Shown here: positions 27,114-36,374 of the stretch, piece by piece
Layout: each line of letters starts with the position of its first letter
Numbering within the stretch: position 1 is the first letter of the stretch
NCBI GenBank assembly: GCA_942493075.1
Contig: OW818681.1
Location: forward strand, 4,650,001 to 4,714,000
DNA length: 64,000 nucleotides
Direction of reading: 5' to 3'
Source of the DNA: JBBQYD01 sp942493075
Lineage (GTDB): Bacteria; Verrucomicrobiota; Verrucomicrobiia; Limisphaerales; UBA8199
The notes under the pieces: generated by a model
What the model saw: only the letters and a program-made list of their open reading frames with translations
Database searches by the model: none
What the model was told of the DNA's origin: nothing
Made by a program: the position numbers and the translations under genes

Positions 27114-27995
27114 ATGGACTACACGCTATTCATCCAGACTATCCGTTCACGCCTAACCTTTGAGGACCTGGCGGGTCATCGGATAGCACAACCGCTTCGG
27201 GAGACGAGAGATCTCGACAAGTTTATCGACGGCGTCGCTGAGAAGTTCCTTAAGGCGCCGGGGGAAGAACGTGCGACCTTGAGTCAAATGTTCGTAGAAT
27301 GGGAAGGGCTCTGGTATTTAGAGGATTACGTCAGACGCGCGTGTGAGCGAATTCGGGACCACAAGGACCAAGGTGTGATTCGGCTTGCCTTGGCCGCGAT
27401 CTTGATCGTCAACGAGCGGTGGGACCCCCGAGATTCACTCTATGCCTTAGGGCACCTCTTTCGTGCCGCACAGCAGATTGGCCTTCGCGACCCGATGCCT
27501 ATTTTCAGAGAGGTCGCAGCTCTTTCAAATCACCAGGAGCCGCACTCTTGTGCTGCGCTCATGGGCGCCTTTGACAAAACTGCAGTGTGTCAGGAACTTG
27601 CGGCTGTTCCAGTGGCAAACTTGCCTGCCCTGGTGAGGAAGGGGGATACGATAGGTCTCAGAAGCTGCTTGGAAGCGGGGGACAACCCGAATGCTGTGGG
27701 GGCAAGGATGGTAACGCCATTGATGCTGGCGGCACGCAAAGGTTCGCAGCCAATGCTCAAGCTGCTTTTGAGCGCTGGAGCGGAGATCAATGTTCACGAT
27801 GATAGAGGCTGGTCCGCCTTGGTTTACGCTGCCGAGCAAGGACAATGGTCTGCCGTTGAGCTGCTGGTAGCAAGTGGCGCAAGGACTGATGTGAAGCCTG
27901 AGGGCATTCCGCTTGAGGTGTTCGTTCAGGACCGGGCGGCCTCTCGCCTGACGAAGCGAGGACGAAAGATTCTCAGTGCAATGATTAGTGGTTGA
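27114..27995 (+). CDS. Ankyrin-repeat protein
   Basis: This 293-aa cytosolic protein has an all-helical N-terminal ~180 residues with no recognised family. The C-terminus carries two to three ankyrin repeats (VTPLMLAARKGSQPMLKLLLSAGAEI, WSALVYAAEQGQWSAVELL). Ankyrin repeats mediate protein-protein contact; no catalytic motif was seen. The ATG at 27114 was preferred to the upstream in-frame start at 27039, which would overlap the preceding gene. It is possibly cotranscribed with the small membrane protein upstream, which would suggest a membrane-associated complex (inference). It converges with argG. Confidence 0.75.
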   Translation: MDYTLFIQTIRSRLTFEDLAGHRIAQPLRETRDLDKFIDGVAEKFLKAPGEERATLSQMFVEWEGLWYLEDYVRRACERIRDHKDQGVIRLALAAILIVNERWDPRDSLYALGHLFRAAQQIGLRDPMPIFREVAALSNHQEPHSCAALMGAFDKTAVCQELAAVPVANLPALVRKGDTIGLRSCLEAGDNPNAVGARMVTPLMLAARKGSQPMLKLLLSAGAEINVHDDRGWSALVYAAEQGQWSAVELLVASGARTDVKPEGIPLEVFVQDRAASRLTKRGRKILSAMISG

Positions 27996-28062
27996 ACTGC
28001 GGGAGATCACCGGGTGTTCTCTCCGCCTCCTCCTGTTCAATTCAAATCACACAGGGCGAAGA

Positions 28063-28106
28063 ACTAAAAAGAAAAACGGCCAGCCGCTCGTGAGCAACTG
28101 GCCGTT
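28063..28106 (-). terminator. Intrinsic terminator of argG
   Basis: A 9-bp stem, AACGGCCAG (28075-28083) and CTGGCCGTT (28098-28106), is read on the minus strand with a following T-rich run (complement of the A tract at 28065-28076). It lies 28 nt beyond the argG stop and may also stop the convergent ankyrin gene. Confidence 0.85.
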
Positions 28107-28133
28107 GTGTCTTAAAAGGTATCTTCTTGAGTG

Positions 28134-29363
28134 CTACCGCTTCTTTTTGTGCACGCCTGCAGCAACTTTCAGGCGGAGCGCATTCAACCGGATGAATCCG
28201 GTAGCATCGTCCTGGTTGTAGGCCTTGGTCGGATCAGCCTCCATAGTGGCGATGGCAGGGTTATACAGGCTCACAGGCGACTTGCGTCCTGCCACGAGAA
28301 TATTGCCCTTGTAGAGCTTCAACCGGACTGTGCCGGAGACGTTCTTCTGGCTCTCGGTGACAAGCGCTTGGAGAGCAAGGCGCTCAGGCGCGAACCAGTA
28401 ACCGTAATAAACCAGTTCAGCGTAGCGCGGCACGAGAGAATCGCGCAGGTGCATCACTTCACGGTCCATCGTGAGAGTCTCCATCTGCCGATGGGCGTAA
28501 TGGAGGATGGCGCCGCCCGGTGTTTCATAAACGCCGCGCGACTTCATGCCCACATAACGGTTCTCGACCATATCGACACGCCCCACACCATGCTTGCCGC
28601 CAATTTTGTTGAGCGTTCTCATCACTTGCAACGGAGTCATGGCCTTGCCATTGACGGCTACGCAGTTGCCCTTCTCGAAATCGAGCGTTACAAACTCCGG
28701 CTTGTTGGGAGCGTCTTCCGGAAACACTGAGAGAGTGTTGAACAAGCCGCGATGCTTCAGGTCCCCCGCGTCAAACCAGGGATCTTCCAGGATTCCGGCC
28801 TCATAAGAAATGTGGAGGAGGTTGCGGTCCATTGAGAACGGTTTCTTGGCGGAAGCCTGCACTGGGATCTTCTTTTGCTCGCAATACTTGATCATCTCGG
28901 CACGGCCCGGAAACTGATCACGGAACCGGCTGTCGCGCCAGGGAGCAATGATTTCGAGATCGGGCGCGAGAGCCGCTGCGGTCAATTCGAAACGCACCTG
29001 GTCGTTCCCTTTGCCCGTCGCACCATGGGCAAGGGCATCGCCCTTTTCTTTCCGTGCGATGTCAATCATCCCCTTGGCGATCAGCGGACGGGCAATGCTG
29101 GTGCCGAGGAAATACTGGCTTTCATACACCGCGCTGGCCTGGATCATCGGGAAGATGTAATCGCGAGCGAACTCCTCCTGGAGATCGGCGATGTAGATTT
29201 TGGAGGCGCCAGTCTTCCTGGCCTTAGCCTCCAAGCCTTTCAATTCTTCCTCCTGGCCGATGTTCGCGCAGTACGCGATCATCTCCGCGTTATAGACTTC
29301 TTTGATCCAGGACAGCAGCACCGAGGTGTCCAGACCACCCGAATATGCCAAAACAATTTTCAT
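28134..29363 (-). CDS. argG: Argininosuccinate synthase
   Basis: This 409-aa cytosolic enzyme joins citrulline and aspartate with ATP cleavage, the penultimate step of arginine synthesis. The N-terminal PP-loop is AYSGGLDTSV. Conserved family stretches include ATGKGNDQVRFE and the Asp/Glu-containing SMDRNLLHIS region. Length and motif order are normal. It is a monocistronic gene with its own terminator; no other arg gene is in the window. Confidence 0.97.
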   Translation of the reverse strand: MKIVLAYSGGLDTSVLLSWIKEVYNAEMIAYCANIGQEEELKGLEAKARKTGASKIYIADLQEEFARDYIFPMIQASAVYESQYFLGTSIARPLIAKGMIDIARKEKGDALAHGATGKGNDQVRFELTAAALAPDLEIIAPWRDSRFRDQFPGRAEMIKYCEQKKIPVQASAKKPFSMDRNLLHISYEAGILEDPWFDAGDLKHRGLFNTLSVFPEDAPNKPEFVTLDFEKGNCVAVNGKAMTPLQVMRTLNKIGGKHGVGRVDMVENRYVGMKSRGVYETPGGAILHYAHRQMETLTMDREVMHLRDSLVPRYAELVYYGYWFAPERLALQALVTESQKNVSGTVRLKLYKGNILVAGRKSPVSLYNPAIATMEADPTKAYNQDDATGFIRLNALRLKVAAGVHKKKR

Positions 29364-29427
29364 ATCTTTCGTAAATCCGTCTGCGAATAAAACGTCAACT
29401 TAGCCTAATTGAAAAGCACAAACTAAC

Positions 29428-29444
29428 CAGCCTGAAGCAGGCTG
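29428..29444 (-). terminator. Possible weak terminator after the CDF gene
   Basis: A 7-bp perfect stem, CAGCCTG (29428-29434) and CAGGCTG (29438-29444), with a 3-nt loop, lies 17 nt past the CDF stop on the minus strand. It is followed on that strand by GTTAGTTTGTGCTTTT, a diffuse T-rich tract, so termination would be inefficient. Confidence 0.35.
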
Positions 29445-29460
29445 AACCGGGTTTTCAGGC

Positions 29461-30369
29461 TCAAAATCCGGCGTCAGTTTGCGGATGTGGCCTGTCGCCG
29501 GTAGGTTCGATATGCACCAGCACGTCCCTTACCCGGGGAAATTCGCGCCGGATTCGGTCCTTTACCTGGTGGGCTATGTCGTGGGAGCGCTGGACCGTCA
29601 TCTGAGGATCTACCTGCACGTGCATATCCACGTAAAAGAAGTGACCCATCTTTCGCGCGAAGCACTTCTCCACAAGATCAACTCCCGGAATTGCCACAGC
29701 CGCTTCGCTCATCTGATCGACCAGTTCCTTCTGCGGGCTGGTGTCCATCAACTCCCGAACCGCAGATCGTAACAGTCTCCACCCGTTCCATGCGATCACC
29801 AGAGCAGCGACGGCTGCAGCATAGTCATCAGCAGCTTCGTAGCCTTTTCCGCCTATGAGGGCTATTCCGATACCAACTGCGGCAGCGAAGCTGGTTATGG
29901 CATCGCTGCGATGATGCCATGCATCGGTCTGCACCGCTGTGCTTTCCACCGCGATCGATTCGCGCAAAACGTGGCGAAACAACGCCTCCTTCACAATGAC
30001 CACCAGCGCGAGCACCAGCAGGGTGAAAGCTTCGGGCCCCTCGTGCGGGTGTTTTATCTCACGAATGGCCGTTGCGAAAATCCACACCGCAGCCCCCAGC
30101 AGCATGGCAGAGACAATCGCCGCCGAGATCGGTTCGGCTTTGCCGTGCCCATAGGGATGATCCTCGTCTTCAGGCTGTGAAGCCACGACCAAACCACGCC
30201 AGACGATAATGGAGCTGAAAACGTCCGACATGGATTCGACGGCATCTGCCACTAGCGCATGGGAATGGCCGATGACACCGGCCACCATCTTGATGACGGC
30301 TAGCACGCTGTTGACCACTAATCCAAGCCAGGTCGCCTTCAGGCTGCGTTCGAGGCGCTTCTTTAACAC
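29461..30369 (-). CDS. Cation diffusion facilitator (CDF) metal exporter
   Basis: This 302-aa inner-membrane antiporter would export Zn2+, Fe2+, Mn2+ or related ions. It has about six TM segments. Metal-site residues lie in TM2 (ALVADAVESMSD) and TM5 (DAWHHRSDAITS; HxxxD), and the HPYGHGK loop after TM2-3 is conserved. A C-terminal cytoplasmic ferredoxin-like domain (~200-300) contains YVDMHVQVDPQM. The start codon is GTG. Both TM2 Asp residues and the His-Asp pair suggest zinc or iron/manganese preference but do not settle it. Single gene. Confidence 0.93.
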   Translation of the reverse strand: MLKKRLERSLKATWLGLVVNSVLAVIKMVAGVIGHSHALVADAVESMSDVFSSIIVWRGLVVASQPEDEDHPYGHGKAEPISAAIVSAMLLGAAVWIFATAIREIKHPHEGPEAFTLLVLALVVIVKEALFRHVLRESIAVESTAVQTDAWHHRSDAITSFAAAVGIGIALIGGKGYEAADDYAAAVAALVIAWNGWRLLRSAVRELMDTSPQKELVDQMSEAAVAIPGVDLVEKCFARKMGHFFYVDMHVQVDPQMTVQRSHDIAHQVKDRIRREFPRVRDVLVHIEPTGDRPHPQTDAGF

Positions 30370-30679
30370 CGGAAAAGTCTACATGCTACACCGCAGCATT
30401 TGAAGTCTAGAGACGCCCTGAATTGCAAGCATCTATGGGATAAGCGGATCGTGCCTGGAAACAGCGAAGGCCGGGTTTAACCCCGGCCTTCGAACACACT
30501 ACAAAACATTTTCAAATCAAAGATGCTGCGCCGCAGACATACGCTATCAGCCACACACGGTCTGATTACTGCATTTTTGCATCAACCACACAGACAGCTT
30601 AGCCGATTCGCGTGTTTTGGCATGTCACCATTACTGGGGACATCGCTGGGGACGCCTTGTCCCCCGCCCCGCCACCGGG
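30370..30679. other. 310-nt non-coding interval
   Basis: No gene was found. It holds the 11-bp hairpin at 30465-30492 and otherwise unremarkable sequence. It includes the promoter region of the CDF gene and the 3' region of the DUF1015 gene. Confidence 0.5.
30465..30492 (-). terminator. Strong hairpin, probable terminator of the DUF1015 gene
   Basis: A perfect 11-bp stem, CGAAGGCCGGG (30465-30475) and CCCGGCCTTCG (30482-30492), has a 6-nt loop. Neither strand has a clean T run, so it may be a terminator of the stem-only type or a RNA-stabilising element. Its core closely matches the terminator at 15991-16016. Confidence 0.5.
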
Positions 30680-31891
30680 TTAAAGCACGTGGCTGAACAT
30701 TGCGTCACGCAGTTTAGGCTCAAACCATGTGCTCTTCGGCGGCATGATCTCCCCAGCGTCGGCGATGGACATCAGGTCCTCGATCCCAGTGGGGAACATG
30801 GCAAAGGCGCAGGTATACTCTCCGCCGCTCACCAATTTCTCCAGTTCACCAAGCCCTCGAATGCCGCCCACGAAATTCACACGTTTGCTCGTGCGCGGGT
30901 TATCGATCCCAAAGAGGGGTTCCAGCACGTGCTGCTGCAAAAGGGTGGCGTCTAAACGATCGACTGCCCGAACCGCGTGGGTTAGCTCAGACCGAAAGCG
31001 CAACTTCTGCCATTTGCCTTCAAAAAAGAACCCAACCTCGTGCTTGCTGTTGAGTTCGGAACCGGCCCCAGGAAGAACTTCGAACACCTGCTCCAAAGCC
31101 TTCCGTAAACGATCCGGGGTTTGGCCGTTCAGGTCTTTCAACACCCGATTGTAGGGCAGGATTTTGACCTGGTTATGCGGGAAGATGACGCTGAGGAACC
31201 ATCCGCTGTTGCCACGGCCTTTCCGGGCCTGAAACACACGCCCGGCAGCGGCGCTGCGGTGATGTCCGTCCGCAATATAGGCAGCCGGCAGCGCCTCGAA
31301 GGTTTGCTTTATCTTTGCCGCAGCTTCTTCCCCGATGCTCCAGGCACTGTGGCGCACGCCATCGGCAGCCGTGAAATCCACCTCAGGAGCTTGGCTGATT
31401 CTTTCTGCCACAATTCTGTCGATCTCGGGTTGTGCTTGATAAACCAGAAAGACCGGCCCGGTTTGCGCGTTTAAGGTCTCAATGTGGCGCACCCGATCAT
31501 CCTCTTTGTCAGGCCGGGTGAGCTCATGTTTTTTGATGATCCCCGCCAGATAATCCTCACAACTGGCGACGGCCACCAAGCCAGTTTGCGAATGAGTCCC
31601 CATGACCTGGCGGTACAAATAAAACCGGGGGGCCGAATCAATGAAGAGCGAGCCTTCGTTTACCAACCGGTCCAGGTTCTCTTTGCCCTTGGTATATACG
31701 GCTGGGGAATAAATATCCGTAGCGGGTGGCAAATCGATTTCCGGTTTGCTCACATGCAAAAAGCTGAGGGGGCTGCCAGCGGCAATAGCCCTGGCTTCTT
31801 CCGAGGACATGACGTCATACGGCAGTTCACAAATTTTTCCGGCTAGCTCAGGCCGGGGGCGCAATGCGGCAAATGGTTTGATTCTGACCAT
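30680..31891 (-). CDS. DUF1015-family protein
   Basis: This ~403-aa cytosolic protein of the DUF1015 family starts MVRIKPFAALRP; an open frame extends to 31945. Conserved stretches include ELPYDVMSSEEAR, SPLSFLHVSKPEIDL, YRQVMGTHSQTGLVAV and YIADGHHRSAAAGR. The family is widespread and often near serine or phosphoglycerate genes, but its activity is not established; no such neighbour is present here. The HHRSA motif is the best candidate for an active or binding site. Single gene. Confidence 0.9.
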   Translation of the reverse strand: MVRIKPFAALRPRPELAGKICELPYDVMSSEEARAIAAGSPLSFLHVSKPEIDLPPATDIYSPAVYTKGKENLDRLVNEGSLFIDSAPRFYLYRQVMGTHSQTGLVAVASCEDYLAGIIKKHELTRPDKEDDRVRHIETLNAQTGPVFLVYQAQPEIDRIVAERISQAPEVDFTAADGVRHSAWSIGEEAAAKIKQTFEALPAAYIADGHHRSAAAGRVFQARKGRGNSGWFLSVIFPHNQVKILPYNRVLKDLNGQTPDRLRKALEQVFEVLPGAGSELNSKHEVGFFFEGKWQKLRFRSELTHAVRAVDRLDATLLQQHVLEPLFGIDNPRTSKRVNFVGGIRGLGELEKLVSGGEYTCAFAMFPTGIEDLMSIADAGEIMPPKSTWFEPKLRDAMFSHVL

Positions 31892-31996
31892 TCTTGGTTT
31901 TAGCACGAAACGGAGCACGCGCAAAGGCAAACGGGGCTTTGACACTTGACGCCAGCCTCTAGCCGGAGCCGATCTTTCAGGTTTCCTTGCAGCACC

Positions 31997-33466
31997 TCAG
32001 GTCCTGCCAGGCGCCCGTACAGCGGTGCCCTGCTGCTTTTTCAATGCATCTCCCAACTCCAATCGGGCACGCTCCGCTTCGCTCTGAAGTTTCCGCACGA
32101 TATCCGGATGATCGGGAGCAACATCTCTGCTCTCGCTGATATCTTTCGGCAAGCAATAGAGTTCGGGCCTTTGTACAGAGCGTTGCGAGTAGGCGACTGG
32201 CTTCCCGTCCTTGCCCCCAGTCCGCCCGTCCAGGGTTCTATACTGGTGCGGCAGGACCAGTTTCCACTCACCATCGCCGGATACGACGGCCTGCAACTGA
32301 CCGTGTTCATAGTAGATCCAGTAGCTGGAGTGAGGGTTGCTGGCGCCCTTTTCACCAGCGATCAGCGGCCAGACGTCCAATCCATCAATGGGGTGCTTGG
32401 GCAAATCCGCTGAGATTCGGCCAGCGATGGTAGGCAACAAATCGATCGTCATTAGCATGTCAGAAGACTCAGTTGCTGCCGGGATCTTGCCAGGAAAACG
32501 CATGATGCAAGGGACCCGAATTCCTCCCTCCCAACTGGTGCCTTTGCCTTCCCGCAATGGGAATGCAGATCCCGCGTGATCTCCATAGCTGAGCCATGGC
32601 CCATTGTCTGAAGTGAAAATAACCCACGTATTCTCCTTTAGCCGGAGTTTGTCCAATGCCGCCATGACCTGCCCAACAGACCAATCGATCTCCTCGATCA
32701 CGTCCCCAAACAGGCCCCGGGAAGACTTGCCGCGGAATTTGCCGCTCACATGAAGAGGCACGTGGGGCATGCTGTGGGCCAGGTATAACAGGAAGGGTCG
32801 TTTCCGGTTCTGCTGGATGAACTTCACTGCATTCTCGGTATATAATCGCGTAAGACCCTCCTGGTCTTTTGGTGTCACCATCGAATCCATCACGTTGGTG
32901 CCGCGGTAGATCGGCAACTCGGGATAAATCTTCTTGCCGCCACGGATCTGGTTGGGGTGCATGGGCCACATGTCATTAGAATATGGAAGCCCGATATAAT
33001 CGTCGAATCCGTGGGCAGGCGGGAGAAAAAGAGGCGAATCCCCCAGGTGCCATTTCCCGTAGATCGCCGTGGCGTAGCCGCGCTGTTTAACCAGTTCGGC
33101 CAGGGTCATTTCATCCGGGTTTAAGCCGACCGGGCTTCGTGGTCCCAGTGCGCCATGGATTCCGATTCGATTCGGATAACATCCTGTCAATAGGGCTGCG
33201 CGGGACGCACTGCAGACCGCTTGGGCGACATGAAAGTTGCGGAAAGTTCTTCCTTCAGAGGCCAACCGGTCTAAATGGGGAGTGCGGATGCCTTGGGCGC
33301 CGAATTTGCCAATATCCGCATAGCCCAAGTCATCTGCAAAGATGATGACAATATTGGGAAGGTTTGTCCTGAACGCCGAGGCTGCGGGCGAAATGACTGG
33401 CCATAGGCAAGCAAGGCATGTCAGCCACGCTGCCAGGAATGGACCCGCCTTTTGCCGTGTGATCAT
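31997..33466 (-). CDS. Exported sulfatase (arylsulfatase A/GalNAc-6-sulfatase type)
   Basis: This ~489-aa enzyme would hydrolyse sulfate esters, most likely on sulfated glycans. A signal peptide (~residues 5-30) precedes the metal-binding IIFADDLGYADIGKFG. The maturation motif CSASR (Cys85 from this start) is a CxAxR variant of CxPxR, which requires conversion of Cys to formylglycine by an FGE or anSME enzyme not encoded here. Further conserved residues are IYGKWHLGD and SDNGPWLSYGDHAG. The protein is full length. The sulfatase stands alone, with no partner glycoside hydrolase. An upstream in-frame ATG at 33490 is less likely. Confidence 0.92.
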   Translation of the reverse strand: MITRQKAGPFLAAWLTCLACLWPVISPAASAFRTNLPNIVIIFADDLGYADIGKFGAQGIRTPHLDRLASEGRTFRNFHVAQAVCSASRAALLTGCYPNRIGIHGALGPRSPVGLNPDEMTLAELVKQRGYATAIYGKWHLGDSPLFLPPAHGFDDYIGLPYSNDMWPMHPNQIRGGKKIYPELPIYRGTNVMDSMVTPKDQEGLTRLYTENAVKFIQQNRKRPFLLYLAHSMPHVPLHVSGKFRGKSSRGLFGDVIEEIDWSVGQVMAALDKLRLKENTWVIFTSDNGPWLSYGDHAGSAFPLREGKGTSWEGGIRVPCIMRFPGKIPAATESSDMLMTIDLLPTIAGRISADLPKHPIDGLDVWPLIAGEKGASNPHSSYWIYYEHGQLQAVVSGDGEWKLVLPHQYRTLDGRTGGKDGKPVAYSQRSVQRPELYCLPKDISESRDVAPDHPDIVRKLQSEAERARLELGDALKKQQGTAVRAPGRT

Positions 33467-33542
33467 GCCCGGATGATGCACGGCCCACACTTGGACTCAA
33501 GCCGTTATTGTGGGTGCCGGTTCGTCACAGTCCCGGAGAAAC

Positions 33543-33929
33543 TTAAGAGTGTTCGTTTGGTTGAGGCTCAAACCCAGCCACGGCAGCGGCACGCCCGAGA
33601 GATCCGAGATTGATGACCTCCTGGTATCCCATTCCCTTGAGTTGATGCTTCGCGATCGCACTGCGCCCGCCACTCAGACAATGCACTAGAATCGGTCGCT
33701 TCAGATCGGGGAGGCGCATGGGAGCCAACTGTTTGAGTTCACCCAATGGGACATTGATTGCCCCTTTCACTTTCCTTCCGCTGAACTCTCGGGCGGATCG
33801 CACGTCAACGATCACAGCGCCGTTGCGTAGCAATTCAGAAGCACGCGCCTGCGAGACGCCACTGAGCCGTTTCGAGAGGAACACACCAAGAACAACGGCA
33901 ACAGCAATGAAAGCAATGATCCACTCCAT
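33543..33929 (-). CDS. Membrane-anchored rhodanese-like protein
   Basis: This 128-aa protein has an N-terminal TM segment (residues 3-20, IIAFIAVAVVLGVFL) and one rhodanese domain (VIVDVRSAREFSGRKVKGAINVPL). The catalytic-loop Cys lies in VHCLSGGRSA. It is a candidate sulfur carrier or sulfurtransferase at the membrane. It lies 30 nt downstream of the sensor-kinase gene stop and is on the same strand, so it may be read from that cluster. The substrate is unknown. Confidence 0.85.
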   Translation of the reverse strand: MEWIIAFIAVAVVLGVFLSKRLSGVSQARASELLRNGAVIVDVRSAREFSGRKVKGAINVPLGELKQLAPMRLPDLKRPILVHCLSGGRSAIAKHQLKGMGYQEVINLGSLGRAAAVAGFEPQPNEHS

Positions 33930-33959
33930 AAATACCGGTTAGTTGAGTCTGCGAACCCA

Positions 33960-35927
33960 TCAGAGCCGCTCTGCGTTAGCCAATCCGCCGCTGATGCTCT
34001 CCCGGCGGTTCTTTCCATCCAGACACTCTCGCACTACCTGCGCTAGAACTGCTGAGTCATAGGGTTTGGGCAAATACACAACCCCCTTCTTAGTGGGAAC
34101 TCCGGCCTGAACAATTTCGGCGCTGTAGCCGCTTGAAATGACCGCTTTTAAACCCGGCTTCATTCCTTGAAGCTGCTCAGTGAGTTCCAAGCCGGTCATC
34201 CCCTCGGGCATCACCATATCGGTAAAAAGTAGATCGATGCGCTGGCCAAAGACCTGCCAGACGCGCATGGCTTCCTGGCCGCTCCCTGCCTCGTGCACGA
34301 CATATCCCAGGTTCCGCAACATCTTGCCGACAAGGGTTCGTACACTGAGTTCATCTTCAACCAACAAAACGGTTTCCTTACCGCGAGGGATGAACTTCTC
34401 AGGAGCTGTTTTGGTAATCTCCTCGGCCGGCTGCGTTAGCACCGGCAAATACACTCGAAAAGTGGTCCCCACACCAGGCTCGCTACCCACTTCAACCCAG
34501 CCCTTGTGTTGCGCTACAATTCCATGAACGGTGGCCAGTCCCAGGCCTGTACCTTTGCCGATCTCCTTTGTGGTAAAGAACGGCTCGAACATTCGTTTTA
34601 AGGTGGCAGCATCCATGCCGCATCCGGTATCAGAAACAGCCACACAAAGGAACTGTCCCCCGCCCAAGTCACGAGCGCGGTCATTGTTCGGCTCGCTAAC
34701 AGTTGTGGTGATGGTGATGCGCCCTCCCTTTGGCATGGAGTCGCGGGCGTTCACCACTAGATTCATAATCACTTGTTCGATCATCCCGGCGTCCGCCTCG
34801 ACCAAGGGCAGGCCGGTGCCGCTATCGAACCGCAGGCTAATGTGCTCACCGATGAGGCGGGTCAGCATCTTTAGAAGGTTCGCCACGATGTCATTCACCG
34901 CTATGGGTTTGAGCGACAAGACAGACCGCCGACTGAACATCAACAATTGCCTGGTCAATCCCGCAGCCCGCCGCGCCTCCGCATCGATATCCTTTAGAAC
35001 ACACTGCGTTTCATCATCGAGGTCCGGGTTCATCTGGAGCAATCCCAGATGCATCATGATCGCAGCGAGGATGTTGTTGAAGTCATGAGCCACTCCACCA
35101 GCCAACTGGCCGATGGCTTCAAGCTTTTGAGCTTGTCGAAGCTGTGCCTCCAGCCGCTTGCGTTCGGTGATGTCACGGTCCATTCCCCGATAACCTCGAA
35201 AGTCCCCTTTCGGTCCGAGGACCGGCACCCCGCTTGTCTCCAGAACCACCTCGTGGCCGTCCTTATGAATATTGACATTCTCAAGTCCCGAGAAGGTCGC
35301 ATGTTTCCCCGCGGAATCATTCCAAAGCGTGCGAACCCGTTTAGCTTCCTCAGGAGGCATGAAATCAAACGGTGTCTTTCCTACAACCTCATCTGGGGTG
35401 TACCCGAGAAGATCAAAAGATTTGGGGCTCGCATAAATGTACACACCCGCTGCATCGACCTCCCAGATCCAGTCATAAGTGGTTTCGACCAGGCTGCGAT
35501 AGCGCTCCTCGCTATCGCGCAATGAGGATTCGGCCTCGCGATGAGCTCGGCGCATCTCAGCATCCCGCATGCTGCGCTCTATCGCAGGAACGAGCCGAGT
35601 CAGACTGTCCTTAAGCACGAAGTCAGAAACACCCTTCTTGAGTAGTTCCACCGCGCGTTCCTCCCCAAGACTGCCGGAAATGAGGATCAAGGGCAGCCCG
35701 GGAATTCGCCGGTGAACAATGCTGAGCATCTCGTTAAAATCCAGACGCGGCAGGCTGTAATCGGATAGCACGACGTCCCAATCCGTATGCTCCAGGGCGG
35801 CCATCAGGCTTGGAACATCGGTGACACAGCGACATTCACCAAGGACTCCGTGCTGCTCCAGGCACCGGGTGACGAGCCGGTAATCAGCCTGGTTATCCTC
35901 GATCATTAATACTTTTAGCGGGTCCAT
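33960..35927 (-). CDS. Hybrid sensor histidine kinase (REC-PAS-HisKA-HATPase-REC)
   Basis: This 655-aa soluble kinase starts at the ATG at 35927 (VLMIEDNQADY follows at once), preferred over a longer open frame. The N-terminal receiver (~1-120) has phosphoacceptor Asp in VVLSDYSLP. A PAS domain follows (~150-265). The HisKA box is AGGVAHDFNNILA, and the ATPase has DTGCGMD and GKGTGLGLATV. A C-terminal receiver carries LFTDMVMPEGMTG. The HDFNN box and terminal receiver are typical of orphan hybrid kinases. It is the last gene of a three-gene phosphotransfer cluster, 11 nt after the single-domain receiver. The stimulus is unknown, and the PAS shows no clear cofactor motif. Confidence 0.92.
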   Translation of the reverse strand: MDPLKVLMIEDNQADYRLVTRCLEQHGVLGECRCVTDVPSLMAALEHTDWDVVLSDYSLPRLDFNEMLSIVHRRIPGLPLILISGSLGEERAVELLKKGVSDFVLKDSLTRLVPAIERSMRDAEMRRAHREAESSLRDSEERYRSLVETTYDWIWEVDAAGVYIYASPKSFDLLGYTPDEVVGKTPFDFMPPEEAKRVRTLWNDSAGKHATFSGLENVNIHKDGHEVVLETSGVPVLGPKGDFRGYRGMDRDITERKRLEAQLRQAQKLEAIGQLAGGVAHDFNNILAAIMMHLGLLQMNPDLDDETQCVLKDIDAEARRAAGLTRQLLMFSRRSVLSLKPIAVNDIVANLLKMLTRLIGEHISLRFDSGTGLPLVEADAGMIEQVIMNLVVNARDSMPKGGRITITTTVSEPNNDRARDLGGGQFLCVAVSDTGCGMDAATLKRMFEPFFTTKEIGKGTGLGLATVHGIVAQHKGWVEVGSEPGVGTTFRVYLPVLTQPAEEITKTAPEKFIPRGKETVLLVEDELSVRTLVGKMLRNLGYVVHEAGSGQEAMRVWQVFGQRIDLLFTDMVMPEGMTGLELTEQLQGMKPGLKAVISSGYSAEIVQAGVPTKKGVVYLPKPYDSAVLAQVVRECLDGKNRRESISGGLANAERL

Positions 35928-35938
35928 GATAGCTCGTT

Positions 35939-36373
35939 TCACTCCGGCGGTTCGTTGGTTGCGAGCCAATAGACTCCCAACCGTGCGACAGTTTCGGCAA
36001 ATTCAGCGAAATCCAGAGGTTTGCGCACGAAACTATTGGCACCTATTCCATAGCTGCGCAAGCGATCACGCTCGTCATCTGATGAAGTCAGAATCACAAT
36101 GGGCACCAGGCGTGACCGATTGTCGTTGCGTAAGCGCTCAAGCACCTCAAGTCCGTTCAGGCGGGGCAGGTTTATGTCCAAAAGGATTACGGTTGGCAGA
36201 TCGGCACTGGCCCGTGCCTGATACTCGCCCTGTCGAAAAATGTAATCCACCGCTTGCTGACCGTCCCTCACGACATCAACCTGGTTGGCCAGGTTATTCT
36301 TACGTAAAACGCGCAGGATCAGCATCTCATCCTGCCGGTTATCCTCCACCAATAATATGGATTTAGTCTTCAT
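35939..36373 (-). CDS. Single-domain response regulator (Rcp1/CheY-like)
   Basis: This 144-aa receiver has the acidic pocket VEDNRQDEM, the phosphoacceptor Asp in VILLDINLPRLNG, and TSSDDERD and VRKPLDF with the conserved Lys. There is no output domain. The ATG is one base from the upstream kinase stop. Rcp1-like receivers usually accept phosphate from PAS/phytochrome-type kinases like the upstream gene and pass it on to other partners, here probably the hybrid kinase downstream. Confidence 0.93.
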   Translation of the reverse strand: MKTKSILLVEDNRQDEMLILRVLRKNNLANQVDVVRDGQQAVDYIFRQGEYQARASADLPTVILLDINLPRLNGLEVLERLRNDNRSRLVPIVILTSSDDERDRLRSYGIGANSFVRKPLDFAEFAETVARLGVYWLATNEPPE

Positions 36374-36374
36374 G

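Noticed and set aside
28131..28730. 199-aa frame on + strand inside argG
   Set aside because: Antisense shadow of a confidently identified gene; no family similarity.
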